Shown here in pieces: positions 6,082 through 13,141 of a stretch of DNA of 18,290 nt. The position numbers and the translations under genes were made by a program. Positions within the stretch are counted from its first letter, which is position 1. Each line of letters starts with the position of its first letter. The notes below the pieces were generated by a model. It had not been told where the DNA came from and did no database searches. It saw nothing but the letters and a program-made list of their open reading frames with translations. Origin of the DNA: Clostridiaceae bacterium (GTDB lineage Bacteria > Bacillota > Clostridia > Saccharofermentanales > DTU023); assembly GCA_012841255.1 (NCBI GenBank), contig DUUZ01000090.1, forward strand, positions 1 to 18,290. Reading direction: 5' to 3'.

Positions 6082-7820
6082 AAGAAACGAATCAAACAAT
6101 CGCCAACCGGATCAAACGCGCCGTCGACGCGTCGGTTCCCGATGTGCTGCCAAAACTCCTCGAACAAATTGAAGAAACGAAGGAGTTTGTAACAATGGAA
6201 CATATCATCAACGAAGAAAATACAAGACCAATGCCGCGGAAAAGATGGGCCTTGACCGCACTGGCTCCGCTGGCTGCCGTCCTCATCCTGGTTCTGGCCG
6301 GCTGGATGGCCTGGTTCCGCTGGATGCCCGGGGCTGTCATTTCCTTTGACGTCAATCCCAGCATCGAAATGTCCGTCAACAAAAAAGAACAAGTACTGAA
6401 AGTGACCCCCGCCAATGACGAGGCGGAGGCTGTCCTGGGAGACATGGACCTGAAGGGCGTCAAGCTGGACGTGGCCGTCAATGCCCTGATCGGCTCCATG
6501 GTCCGGCAGGGCTATATCAGCGACCTTAAAAACTCCATCCTGATCACCGTGGACAGCCGGGATGCCCAGGCCGGCAAGGACCTGGAACGCCGCCTGTCCA
6601 GCGAAATCGGGGATCTTCTGGAAGGCTTCTCCGTCAGCGGCTCCATCATGAGCCAGACTTCAAGGGCCGACGACCGGCTGAAAAGCCTGGCTGAAGAATA
6701 CGGGATCTCCCTTGGCAAGGCCGCCTTGATCGGTCACCTGGTCGAAAGCGATCCGGCCATTGCTTACGAGGATGTGGCCCGCCTGTCCATTAATGACTTA
6801 AGCCTTTTGATTGCGGCCCGCCAGCCGGCCCTGGACAGTGTCCTCATCACCGGCCAGGCCAGCAGCAAAGGCTATATCGGGCCTGACCGGGCCACAGCTA
6901 TCGCGCTGGAGCATGCCGGATTATCGGAAGCAGACATCCGCAAACTCGAAGTGGAATTGGATTTCGAAGATGGCCGTATGGTCTACGAGGTGGAGTTCTA
7001 CAGGGGAGAGACAGAATACGATTATGACATCGATGCCAAGAGCGGTGAGATCGTCAAGTTCAAGATCAAGGACAAGAGTGAAGGGAAGGACCCCGTCACC
7101 CCGCCCGCCGGATCGGGTTCCTACATCGGAAGTGACAAGGCCATCTCCATCGCCCTGGAACACGCCGGCTTCACGAAAGACAGCGTCACCCGGCTTCGGA
7201 CTGAACTGGAGCGCGAGAACGGCCGCATGGTCTATGAGGTGGAGTTCGAACACGGAGATTATGAGTACGAATATGAAATTGATGCCCTGACCGGGAAAAT
7301 CCTGGATATTGACATCGACAGACTCCCTTCATCGGGCGGCGTCGTAAGGCCCCAGCCGACCAATCCCGCCTACATCGGAAGCAGCACAGCGGAAGATGTG
7401 GCTTTGAAGGATGCCGGGCTGACCAGAGGGCAGGTGAGAAAACTCGAAACGGAGCTGGAACGCGAAGACGGCCGCATGATCTACGAAGTGGAGTTCGAAT
7501 ACGGGGATTATGAGTACGAATATGAAATCGATGCAGTGACAGGGAAAATCCTGGATATCGGGATCGAGAGGATCAAAAAGACGGGCACTACAACGGCCCC
7601 CGGTGCCCCTTCCGGAAACCTGATCTCAAAGGATGAGGCCATCAGCATTGCCCTGCGGCATGCGGGGCTCTCCCGGTCCGCCGTCCGTTCACTGGAAGTC
7701 GAGTACAAGGAAAAGAAGAAAGAGTACGAAGTGGAGTTCAAGTATGGGGGCTATGAGTACGAGTACGAGATCGATGCTGTGACCGGAAAGATCCTGGAAT
7801 GGGAGAAAGAACTGGATTAA
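6078..7820 (+). CDS. RsgI-like transmembrane anti-sigma factor with four PepSY-type repeats
   Basis: The gene encodes 580 aa from GTG 6078; I chose this start because GGAGGAGG (6063-6070) lies 7 nt upstream and GTGA overlaps the sigma stop. A cytoplasmic segment of about 55 aa (likely sigma-binding) is followed by one membrane helix (about 57-80). An RsgI-type juxtamembrane motif ISFDVNPSIEMSVNKK follows; in RsgI the equivalent Asn-Pro bond (here N93-P94) is reported to self-cleave, giving a stable split protein that is later processed by membrane proteolysis. After a helical domain (about 100-255), four repeats of about 82 residues follow (about 263-580), each with IALxHAGL, MVYEVEF-like and YEYEYEIDAVTGKIL-like segments as in PepSY domains. 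The outer part is very acidic. Signal and regulon are unknown. Confidence 0.88.
   Translation: MKETNQTIANRIKRAVDASVPDVLPKLLEQIEETKEFVTMEHIINEENTRPMPRKRWALTALAPLAAVLILVLAGWMAWFRWMPGAVISFDVNPSIEMSVNKKEQVLKVTPANDEAEAVLGDMDLKGVKLDVAVNALIGSMVRQGYISDLKNSILITVDSRDAQAGKDLERRLSSEIGDLLEGFSVSGSIMSQTSRADDRLKSLAEEYGISLGKAALIGHLVESDPAIAYEDVARLSINDLSLLIAARQPALDSVLITGQASSKGYIGPDRATAIALEHAGLSEADIRKLEVELDFEDGRMVYEVEFYRGETEYDYDIDAKSGEIVKFKIKDKSEGKDPVTPPAGSGSYIGSDKAISIALEHAGFTKDSVTRLRTELERENGRMVYEVEFEHGDYEYEYEIDALTGKILDIDIDRLPSSGGVVRPQPTNPAYIGSSTAEDVALKDAGLTRGQVRKLETELEREDGRMIYEVEFEYGDYEYEYEIDAVTGKILDIGIERIKKTGTTTAPGAPSGNLISKDEAISIALRHAGLSRSAVRSLEVEYKEKKKEYEVEFKYGGYEYEYEIDAVTGKILEWEKELD
6868..7817 (+). repeat. 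Four tandem PepSY-coding repeats
   Basis: The anchor GTGGAGTTC occurs at 6990, 7239, 7488 and 7731, giving periods of 249, 249 and 243 nt. The second and third units share long near-identical stretches, including ATTATGAGTACGAATATGAA (in both), which points to recent duplication. The fourth unit is slightly shorter and has EYKEKKKEYEVEF in place of the ELEREDGRMIYEVEF form. Confidence 0.85.
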
Positions 7821-7853
7821 GAGCTTTTGCCTGCGCTCCTGTATCAAAACAGC

Positions 7854-7881
7854 TTGTCATAATTCTATAGGGGCGCATAAT
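7854..7881 (+). promoter_or_regulatory. Sigma-A-type promoter for the small orphan gene
   Basis: TTGTCA (7854-7859, 5/6) is followed after 16 nt by CATAAT (7876-7881, 5/6). Initiation near 7888 would give a leader of about 55 nt that begins almost at a hairpin. Confidence 0.6.
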
Positions 7882-7892
7882 AAAGGGAAGGA

Positions 7893-7907
7893 AGCCCCCA
7901 AGGGGCT
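7893..7907 (+). other. Leader hairpin at the 5' end of the small-gene mRNA
   Basis: AGCCCC (7893-7898) and GGGGCT (7902-7907) form a 6-bp G+C-rich stem with a 3-nt loop. It would sit at the extreme 5' end of the transcript from the promoter at 7854-7881 and could protect it from decay. There is no T-tract after it. Confidence 0.45.
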
Positions 7908-7942
7908 GGACGTGAAAGCAGTACTTTGTTAGGAGGCCCACC

Positions 7943-8170
7943 ATGGATCTTTGGCTCAAGACATTAAAAACAAATACACCCCAGGAAGGCTTTGAACTGG
8001 CCATCACCATGTCGAGGAAGGGCGTTGCCTATACGCAGCCTTCCGCGGAGGTCCGCGACCAGCTGCGGTCCGCCTACTCGACGGATGCCGACAGCCTGAC
8101 GGCTGCATCCCAGGTGATTGCCATCAACTTCCAGACGGTCGCAGCGGCCAACAACTATTGGAACGAGTAG
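7943..8170 (+). CDS. Small protein of unknown function (75 aa)
   Basis: The start ATG 7943 has a strong ribosome binding site (TTAGGAGGCCCACC, spacing 6), and the reading frame ends at TAG just before a strong terminator, so this is a complete single-gene unit. The product starts MDLWLKTLKTNTPQEGFELA and ends NFQTVAAANNYWNE. It has no cysteine, no membrane segment and no signal peptide. The middle (AEVRDQLRSAYSTDADSLTAASQVIA) looks helical. I do not recognise a family. Its own promoter, 5' hairpin, good ribosome binding site and terminator suggest efficient independent expression. Confidence 0.72.
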   Translation: MDLWLKTLKTNTPQEGFELAITMSRKGVAYTQPSAEVRDQLRSAYSTDADSLTAASQVIAINFQTVAAANNYWNE

Positions 8171-8201
8171 AAAAAGCGCCCTTCCTGAAGGATGGCTTTA
8201 G

Positions 8202-8229
8202 GGACCTGCCCCCGGGCGGGTCCTTTTTT
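8202..8229 (+). terminator. Intrinsic terminator of the small orphan gene
   Basis: GGACCTGCC (8202-8210) pairs with GGCGGGTCC (8215-8223) with one G-T wobble and a 4-nt loop, followed by T6 (8224-8229). The T-tract overlaps the stop codon of the convergent DsrE-like gene. On the minus strand the hairpin is not followed by a T-run, so it should work mainly in the plus direction. Confidence 0.85.
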
Positions 8230-8566
8230 ACATGCTGACGATCTCGTATCCGTCCACAAGATAAGCCTTGAAACCTGCATGACCGAACATGTCGGAGAGG
8301 GCGGGAAGACCGGAGGCCAGGCAGGCCTCGCGGACCTCCATGACCTTGGAACAGGCCAGGCAGAAACCGGCGATCAGGCCGGCCTCCTTGGCTTTCAGAT
8401 AGAGGAGATTCTTTTCCTCCTCAAAAAGGGGAATCAACTGGACCGAAGCACCTTCAAAAATGATGGCACTTTCCACGCCGTCCGCCAGAAGATCCAGGGC
8501 ATTCATGAGGATGTGGGAGAAAAACATTTTTTCTCCGTTCATTGCGTAAAAGAGCACTTTTTTCAT
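8228..8566 (-). CDS. DsrE-like small cytoplasmic protein
   Basis: This 112-aa protein has the alternating strand and helix pattern of the DsrE/DsrF/TusD-like fold. It opens with MKKVLFYAMNGEKMFFSHIL, continues with an IIFEGASVQLIPLFEEEKNL segment, has a cysteine-bearing loop AGFCLACSKVMEVREAC (Cys69, Cys72, Cys82), and ends GFKAYLVDGYEIVSM. DsrE-family proteins act in sulfur relay or as small redox-related subunits; a sulfur-transfer role here is inference from the fold and cysteines. AAAGGATC lies just before the ATG. It follows the DUF3307 gene by 23 nt and probably ends the satD operon. Confidence 0.75.
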   Translation of the reverse strand: MKKVLFYAMNGEKMFFSHILMNALDLLADGVESAIIFEGASVQLIPLFEEEKNLLYLKAKEAGLIAGFCLACSKVMEVREACLASGLPALSDMFGHAGFKAYLVDGYEIVSM

Positions 8567-8589
8567 ACTTGATCCTTTCCGGCGCTGTT

Positions 8590-9411
8590 TTACAGCACAA
8601 GCGATATGACGATGGCAAAGAGCGTACTGAGCAAAGTCCCGATCAGATAGCGCTCTGCAAATTCTTCATCTTCCTTGATCCGGTTGAAGCGGGCCAGGGT
8701 CTTGGCGGCAATGACCAGGGAAATGCCCGCTGGCTGGCCCAGGGAGACCAGGATGAGGATGATGACCCGTTCGAGGAGCCCGATCATCCGTCCCGCCCGG
8801 ATATCCGTCTCCCGCCGCACTTGCGGGTTTTCACTTTCATAATCTTTCAATATGAAGAAGATCAGAAGATTGGAGGGTTTCCAGGCAAGAAGGAGGGCCA
8901 GGCTCCAGGCAAGCAGGGCCGAAGGCGGAAGCCCGGCCGTCTCTGCCATGGCCAGGAAGCCGGAGCGAAGCTCCAGCCTATGTCCCTGGGCCAGGAAAAA
9001 GGCGATCAGGGCCAGCAGCAGAAGATGCAGGGCCTGGTCAAATAAAATAGGGACGATGGGTCTTCTTGTGAATTCCCTGTGGGACTGAAGCCAGAGGGAG
9101 AAACCCGTCTTTTCAGCTTCCTCTTCCTGGCCGGCTGTCCTCGAACTCTTCGTGGCCCTTCGGATTTTCGGCCAGCTTTTCAGGGCATCGATGACAAAAT
9201 GGCTGACTGTGGCTGCGATGAGCCCCCATAGGAAAGCCGGTCTCATCCGGACGAAAAGGGGGATCAGCCAGAAGGGGAGGGCATAAAGGAGTCCGTGAAA
9301 GATAAGCCAGCCATAATGCTTGTTCTTATGGTCCGCCATGGTCCCGTTTTGCAGATAGTAATCGCCCAGGATATGGGCCAGCAGGAAAAGGAGGAAATAA
9401 GTCTTAAACAT
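8590..9411 (-). CDS. DUF3307 integral membrane protein (SatD partner)
   Basis: The product is 273 aa with several hydrophobic helices. The DUF3307 signature is at the N-terminus: LLFLLAHILGDYYLQNGTMA followed by HGLLYALPFWLIPL and AATVSHFVIDALK. The conserved His and Asp residues in these helices (HILGD, HFVID) look functional. A charged, probably cytoplasmic segment (RRATKSSRTAGQEEEAEKTG) separates it from the C-terminal helices. The start overlaps the end of satD by 8 nt, with GGGGG close upstream. SatD and DUF3307 proteins are encoded side by side in many bacteria, but I know of no established molecular function. Confidence 0.82.
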   Translation of the reverse strand: MFKTYFLLFLLAHILGDYYLQNGTMADHKNKHYGWLIFHGLLYALPFWLIPLFVRMRPAFLWGLIAATVSHFVIDALKSWPKIRRATKSSRTAGQEEEAEKTGFSLWLQSHREFTRRPIVPILFDQALHLLLLALIAFFLAQGHRLELRSGFLAMAETAGLPPSALLAWSLALLLAWKPSNLLIFFILKDYESENPQVRRETDIRAGRMIGLLERVIILILVSLGQPAGISLVIAAKTLARFNRIKEDEEFAERYLIGTLLSTLFAIVISLVL

Positions 9412-10090
9412 AGAAGGCCCCCAGGTTCATCAAGAGTTTCTCAAGGGCAAGAAAAGCGGCTTCATAGGCGTAGTAATTACCCCGGTCCAGGTTCTTGTAG
9501 ACGGAGGGCTGTGTAATGCCCAGTTCTGCAGCCGCCTGGGATTGGGTCCCGCCCGACCGCATCATGGTCCAGATGACCTCCCGCTGACGGTCGGTCCAGC
9601 TGTCCTTGACAGCAGCCATGAGAGTCAAAAGCGAATTGGCCAGCTGGCCGGTCACGGATTCGATCCCTTCTCCCGACAGGCGGATGTCACTTTTGGCGCT
9701 TTCCTTTCGCCTGGCATTATCCTTGAGCCAGGTCACCGCCTCCCGGGCCCGGTGGTAGGCCGGGCCATCCGCTCCCAGGGCGCGGTCTTCATGGATAGCC
9801 GTTGTCATTTCACCTATCCCGATGCCAAAACGGATCTTCTGGGGGTGGAGTGCCTCCTCGATTTCATGAATGACAGAGAGAATAGGGGCGCCCGGATGCA
9901 TGAGACCCTGGAACTCATCCCCCAGGGTAATGGTGAAACGGGAGGCAATGGAGGAGCTGTATTTATCATTGACCTGCTCAAGCACCCGGTCCAGATCTCT
10001 TTGGATCCCGGCCCGGCCGGGGTTTTCCCTGGAGCCGACCAGGTCTCCGATCAGGGCGGCATACAGGCGGCCATCAGAGGGATGAATCAT
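9404..10090 (-). CDS. satD: SatD family protein: cyclase/GGDEF-like N-domain plus C-terminal HTH
   Basis: The product is 228 aa. The N-terminus YAALIGDLVGSRE (10-22) and the block FTITLGDEFQGLM (52-64) followed by KIRFGIGIGEMTTAI (85-99) are SatD hallmarks. They also resemble the strand arrangement of nucleotide-cyclase or GGDEF palm domains, with acidic residues D16 and D58-E59 where metal ligands would be. A helical linker leads to a helix-turn-helix near 164-203 (WTDRQREVIWTMM, QSQAAAELGITQPSVYKNLD), so DNA binding is likely. SatD was named in Streptococcus mutans for an acid-tolerance locus; its biochemical role is not established. Translation starts at ATG 10090 with AAAGGAG in a hairpin loop. 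An autoregulatory role is inference. Confidence 0.8.
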   Translation of the reverse strand: MIHPSDGRLYAALIGDLVGSRENPGRAGIQRDLDRVLEQVNDKYSSSIASRFTITLGDEFQGLMHPGAPILSVIHEIEEALHPQKIRFGIGIGEMTTAIHEDRALGADGPAYHRAREAVTWLKDNARRKESAKSDIRLSGEGIESVTGQLANSLLTLMAAVKDSWTDRQREVIWTMMRSGGTQSQAAAELGITQPSVYKNLDRGNYYAYEAAFLALEKLLMNLGAFYV

Positions 10091-10108
10091 GGCAGTCTCC
10101 TTTCTGCC
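10091..10108 (-). promoter_or_regulatory. Hairpin presenting the satD ribosome binding site in its loop
   Basis: In the mRNA GGCAG (10104-10108) and CTGCC (10091-10095) form a 5-bp stem whose 8-nt loop is AAAGGAGA, the Shine-Dalgarno sequence. The ATG follows directly at 10090. Confidence 0.5.
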
Positions 10109-10113
10109 TTCAT

Positions 10114-10140
10114 ATTATAGTCATTTTAATCAATATTCAA
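10114..10140 (-). promoter_or_regulatory. Candidate satD promoter
   Basis: On the minus strand a perfect -10 TATAAT (10114-10119) is preceded by TTGAAT (10135-10140) at a short 15-nt spacing. The non-ideal -35 fits a promoter needing an activator. It lies directly downstream of the palindrome block at 10158-10234. Confidence 0.4.
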
Positions 10141-10157
10141 GAGATATTTACTAATAT

Positions 10158-10234
10158 GGCTATAAACATAATCAACAGAGATTGATTATAGCCGGTCAGG
10201 TGCATATTCTCTGTTAATTGACCTGACCGGCTAT
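10158..10234. repeat. Interleaved palindrome block between pepF and satD
   Basis: In the plus-strand reading there are several perfect or near-perfect inverted repeats. ATAGCCGGTCAGGT (10188-10201) pairs with ACCTGACCGGCTAT (10221-10234): 14 bp with a 19-nt loop. ATAATCA (10168-10174) pairs with TGATTAT (10183-10189) with an 8-nt loop. AATCAACAGAGA (10170-10181) matches TCTCTGTTAATT (10208-10219) at 11 of 12 positions. GGCTATAA (10158-10165) pairs with TTATAGCC (10186-10193). The arms interleave, so the loops of the first two hairpins are complementary. The long hairpin lies 10 nt past the pepF stop but has no T-tract on the minus strand. Confidence 0.75.
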
Positions 10235-10243
10235 GATTCATCT

Positions 10244-12004
10244 TTAGGGTGCAAGCGTTTCCGTCAGTTCTTCGAAAGCCGAAACAAAGGGAAGGAAGGA
10301 TGCCATACTGTTCTCCCAGACTGCCTTGTCTGTGAACTCCAGTCCTGTCAGCCTGCCTGCTTCTTCAACTGTGGACACCGTCGTCGCTGTCAGCATCCGG
10401 TCGTACTGTTCCATGAAGGCTGCCCCCTCTTCTCCGGCCTTGCGGTAGAGGGCCGCTGCAAAGAGGGCACCGAAGGCGTAGGGAAAGTTATAGAAGCTAA
10501 GGCCCGCAGAGTAATAATGGGGCTTACAGGCCCACATGTAGGGGTGGAGGCTGTCCGGATCCAGTCCGTCTCCATAGGCCTCAAGCTGGGCCCTGTGCAT
10601 GATGTCTTTCAGATCTTCCGGCTTCAGAACTTCTTTTTCCACCCGGTGGAAGACTTCCTGTTCAAAGAGGAAGCGGGACAGAATATCGCAGATAACCTGG
10701 CCGCTGTTCATGAGAAAACCGTCCAGTAGTCCCAATTTTTCTTCAGGATCCCCGCTTGCCGCCACCTGTTCCAAGAGGAAGTGCGTCTCATTGAAGATGG
10801 AGGCAGTCTCGGCCACCGGCATGGAATAGGAGCGGTTCAGGGGCGCATGCTCCTCGATCCGGACCCCGTGGTAGGCGTGCCCCAGTTCATGGGCCAGGGT
10901 GCTGACACCGCTGAAGGAACCTTCAAAGTTGGTCAGGACACGGCTTTGACGGATGACGGTCAGGTTGGCGCAGAAGGCTCCGCCCACCTTGTTCTCCCGG
11001 GGGAAGAAGTCAATCCATTCCTCTTCATAGGCCCTGTTGATCAGTGCCGCAATGGGAGGATGGAGTTTTTCAAAGGATTCTGTCAGCATCCGGCGCGAAT
11101 CATCCATGGAATAACCGTCGGGCAGTTTGCCGACCGGAGCAAACATGTCGGCCCAATGAAGCTTGTCCTGGCCGAAGAGACGGGCCTTGGCCTTGAAATA
11201 GCGGATGAAGACATCCTTTTTCTCCGTCATGGCCGCGATCATGGCGTCCAGGCTGTCCCGGCCCATCCGGCTCTTGAAGAGGGCCTCATCCAGGGGACTG
11301 GCATGGCCTCTTTTCCGGCTCAGGTAGACAACCTGGCCTTTGATGGCGGTGAGGGCTGCGGCCAGGGACTTTTCCAGTTGAGGATAAAGGGCAAGTTCCG
11401 CTTCGTAGGCCTTGTGACGGACCTCCCGGCCGGAATCGTAGGCCAGGTTCCGAAGCTGGGTCAGGGTCTTCTTTTCACCGTCCAGGTCCATGACGGCCGC
11501 TGAAGTCAGCTGGCGGAAGAGATTGTTCCAGGAGCTGGCCCCGTAGATGTCCAGGCGTGCGATCATCTCTTCCAGCTCAGCATCCAGAAGATAACCGGCC
11601 TCTTCCCGGCTCTCCGCCAGGTAGAAGGCATATACTGCCAGTTCTTCATCTTCCAGGAGTTCTTTGGGATCCTGGCTTGCGATCAGTCTTTTCAGCTGGA
11701 CATCAAAGCTTTGGAAATCTGCCATGATGCCCCGGATCCGGTTCAGCAGGGCCTGGGGCTGACCCAGGCTGGTATCAGCTGAGGAGACAAGAGACAAAAA
11801 GGAGGCCAGGATCCGGAGCGTATCGCTGACCTCTTCAGCCAGGCGGATACCGGCCTTGATCTGTCCTGTGGACCCGCCTTCACTTTGAAAAATGCTTTTG
11901 CTTTCCTCAACCAGTCGCGTCAGCTTCTCAAAATCTTTTTCGATCCCCGGATCGTCCAGACCTTCGTACAGGGGATTCAGGTCCCATCTTCCTTTTTCTT
12001 TCAT
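10244..12004 (-). CDS. pepF: M3 family oligoendopeptidase F
   Basis: This 586-aa protein is a zinc metallopeptidase of the PepF/M3B family, which cleaves short peptides in the cytoplasm. The zinc site HELGH is at 372-376, within TLAHELGHAYHG, and the third ligand is the Glu in MPVAETASIFNE (E399). An upstream helical lid region, the GGAFCANLTV strand (341-350), and a C-terminal LSFYNFPYAFGALFA complete the family pattern at normal length. The ATG at 12004 is 1 nt after the previous stop, and GGAGG is embedded in that stop region (spacing 5), so it is translated as part of the operon starting upstream with the protease, phosphatase and pcm genes. Confidence 0.95.
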   Translation of the reverse strand: MKEKGRWDLNPLYEGLDDPGIEKDFEKLTRLVEESKSIFQSEGGSTGQIKAGIRLAEEVSDTLRILASFLSLVSSADTSLGQPQALLNRIRGIMADFQSFDVQLKRLIASQDPKELLEDEELAVYAFYLAESREEAGYLLDAELEEMIARLDIYGASSWNNLFRQLTSAAVMDLDGEKKTLTQLRNLAYDSGREVRHKAYEAELALYPQLEKSLAAALTAIKGQVVYLSRKRGHASPLDEALFKSRMGRDSLDAMIAAMTEKKDVFIRYFKAKARLFGQDKLHWADMFAPVGKLPDGYSMDDSRRMLTESFEKLHPPIAALINRAYEEEWIDFFPRENKVGGAFCANLTVIRQSRVLTNFEGSFSGVSTLAHELGHAYHGVRIEEHAPLNRSYSMPVAETASIFNETHFLLEQVAASGDPEEKLGLLDGFLMNSGQVICDILSRFLFEQEVFHRVEKEVLKPEDLKDIMHRAQLEAYGDGLDPDSLHPYMWACKPHYYSAGLSFYNFPYAFGALFAAALYRKAGEEGAAFMEQYDRMLTATTVSTVEEAGRLTGLEFTDKAVWENSMASFLPFVSAFEELTETLAP

Positions 12005-12005
12005 G

Positions 12006-12548
12006 TCATCCTCCGAAGTCTTCTTGTGAACTTAATTTTTTCCACCAGAGCAGGGCTTCATTGTCCTCCTGCCGGTTGAAGTACTTGGTATATATGCTGA
12101 CGGTCTCCCCGTCATCTTCCGCTTCTTCCATCAGGTCCCGGGCGGTCAGGACCAGAAGATTATTCATGGCTGCGAAACGATCCGCCAGGTCCAGGGCGAA
12201 GCCATGCTCAGGCCGGAAGGGCACTTCCGAAAGCAGCAGATCTTGCCCTCCGCTCCCTTTCGGATATTTCCAAAAAACCCGGTAAAGCAGAGGTTTTTCA
12301 CGGGAAACAGCAATTTCCAAAAAGCAGGCATCTTCTTCCTCCAGCAGGATATCCAGATCCTCCGATGACAGCCGGATGCCTGCCCGGTTGAGGGAGACCA
12401 GAAAGGAAAGCTCCAGGGAGTCTTCCCTATCGAAGTCTGTGATCTCATCCAGAACTCCCACCCCGAACAGCTCTTCCAGCTGCTCATAGCCGTCCAGGAG
12501 TTCCTCTTCGAAGTCCAGGCCCCCGATTTTCTCGTCCAGGCTCATCAT
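12006..12548 (-). CDS. Acidic protein of unknown function between pcm and pepF
   Basis: This 180-aa protein is strongly acidic (for example DFEEELLDGYEQLEELFG, LEEEDACFLEIA, EEAEDDGETVS). There is no membrane segment or signal peptide. Predicted strands such as LLYRVFWKYPKG and a central FAALDLADRF-like helix (sequence GFALDLADRFAAMNN) suggest a globular protein. The C-terminus ends IYTKYFNRQEDNEALLWWKK and then a short polar tail. Two adjacent ATG codons (12546-12548 and 12543-12545) overlap the pcm stop as ATGATG, so translation is coupled, and either could be the start. I do not recognise the family; its position suggests a role linked to protein repair or peptide turnover only by association. 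Confidence 0.8.
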   Translation of the reverse strand: MMSLDEKIGGLDFEEELLDGYEQLEELFGVGVLDEITDFDREDSLELSFLVSLNRAGIRLSSEDLDILLEEEDACFLEIAVSREKPLLYRVFWKYPKGSGGQDLLLSEVPFRPEHGFALDLADRFAAMNNLLVLTARDLMEEAEDDGETVSIYTKYFNRQEDNEALLWWKKLSSQEDFGG

Positions 12549-13138
12549 TTTTCGCCCCCCCAGCCGTAAGGTCCCACCATTTCGACGAATCGCACGGCTC
12601 CCAGCTTTCTCTCCATGATGCGGCCCTTGTCGTCCTTGGACAGGACCAGCAGATCCTGCATGTAGCGCGGCCCGACCGGGATGACTATGCGGCCGCCCAA
12701 GGCCAGCTGGGCCAGCAGCTGCTCCGGTTTCCTGCCCGCAGCAGCGGTCACCATGATCCGGTCAAAGGGGCCCTCCTGCGGCCAGCCCAGACTGCCGTCG
12801 CCGATCTTGTAATGGATATTGGTGAAACCAAGCTCAGTCAGCCGGTCCTCAGCCTTACGGGATAGTTCCGGAATTCTCTCCAGGGTATAGACCTGATCCG
12901 AAAACCGGGCCAGAAGGGCTGTCTGGTAGCCGGAGCCGGTCCCGACTTCCAGTACCCTGCTGTCAGGCTCAGGGGCCAGGAGCCGGGTCATCTCCAGGAC
13001 CAGGGAAGGCTGGGAGATGGTCTGCCCGAATCCGATGGGCAGGGGGCTGTCCCGGCCGGCCAGAGCCTTTTCCGGGCCGTCCAGAAAGAGGGAACGGTCC
13101 AGTTCGGCATAGTATCGCTTGAGGGCCTCAAAATCCAT
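12545..13138 (-). CDS. pcm: Protein-L-isoaspartate O-methyltransferase
   Basis: This 197-aa enzyme uses S-adenosylmethionine to methylate abnormal L-isoaspartyl residues, starting repair of damaged proteins. The family motif SPLPIGFGQTISQPSLV (31-47) contains the conserved active-site region. SAM motif I is VLEVGTGSGYQTALLA (62-77), followed by YTLERIPELSRKA as the second strand with acidic Glu. A later DRIMVTAAAGRKPEQLLAQL segment and GGRIVIPVG match post-motif II and III. The length is normal for Pcm. GGAG lies 7 nt before the ATG and only 3 nt separate it from the phosphatase stop. Confidence 0.93.
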   Translation of the reverse strand: MDFEALKRYYAELDRSLFLDGPEKALAGRDSPLPIGFGQTISQPSLVLEMTRLLAPEPDSRVLEVGTGSGYQTALLARFSDQVYTLERIPELSRKAEDRLTELGFTNIHYKIGDGSLGWPQEGPFDRIMVTAAAGRKPEQLLAQLALGGRIVIPVGPRYMQDLLVLSKDDKGRIMERKLGAVRFVEMVGPYGWGGEK

Positions 13139-13141
13139 GGC

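Noticed and set aside
6868..7817. CRISPR-like or mobile tandem repeat
   Set aside because: The periodicity is codon-phased and encodes a repeated protein domain inside one intact reading frame.
10188..10234. Simple intrinsic terminator for pepF
   Set aside because: The 14-bp hairpin is strong but is not followed by a T-tract on the minus strand, and it is interleaved with other repeats.
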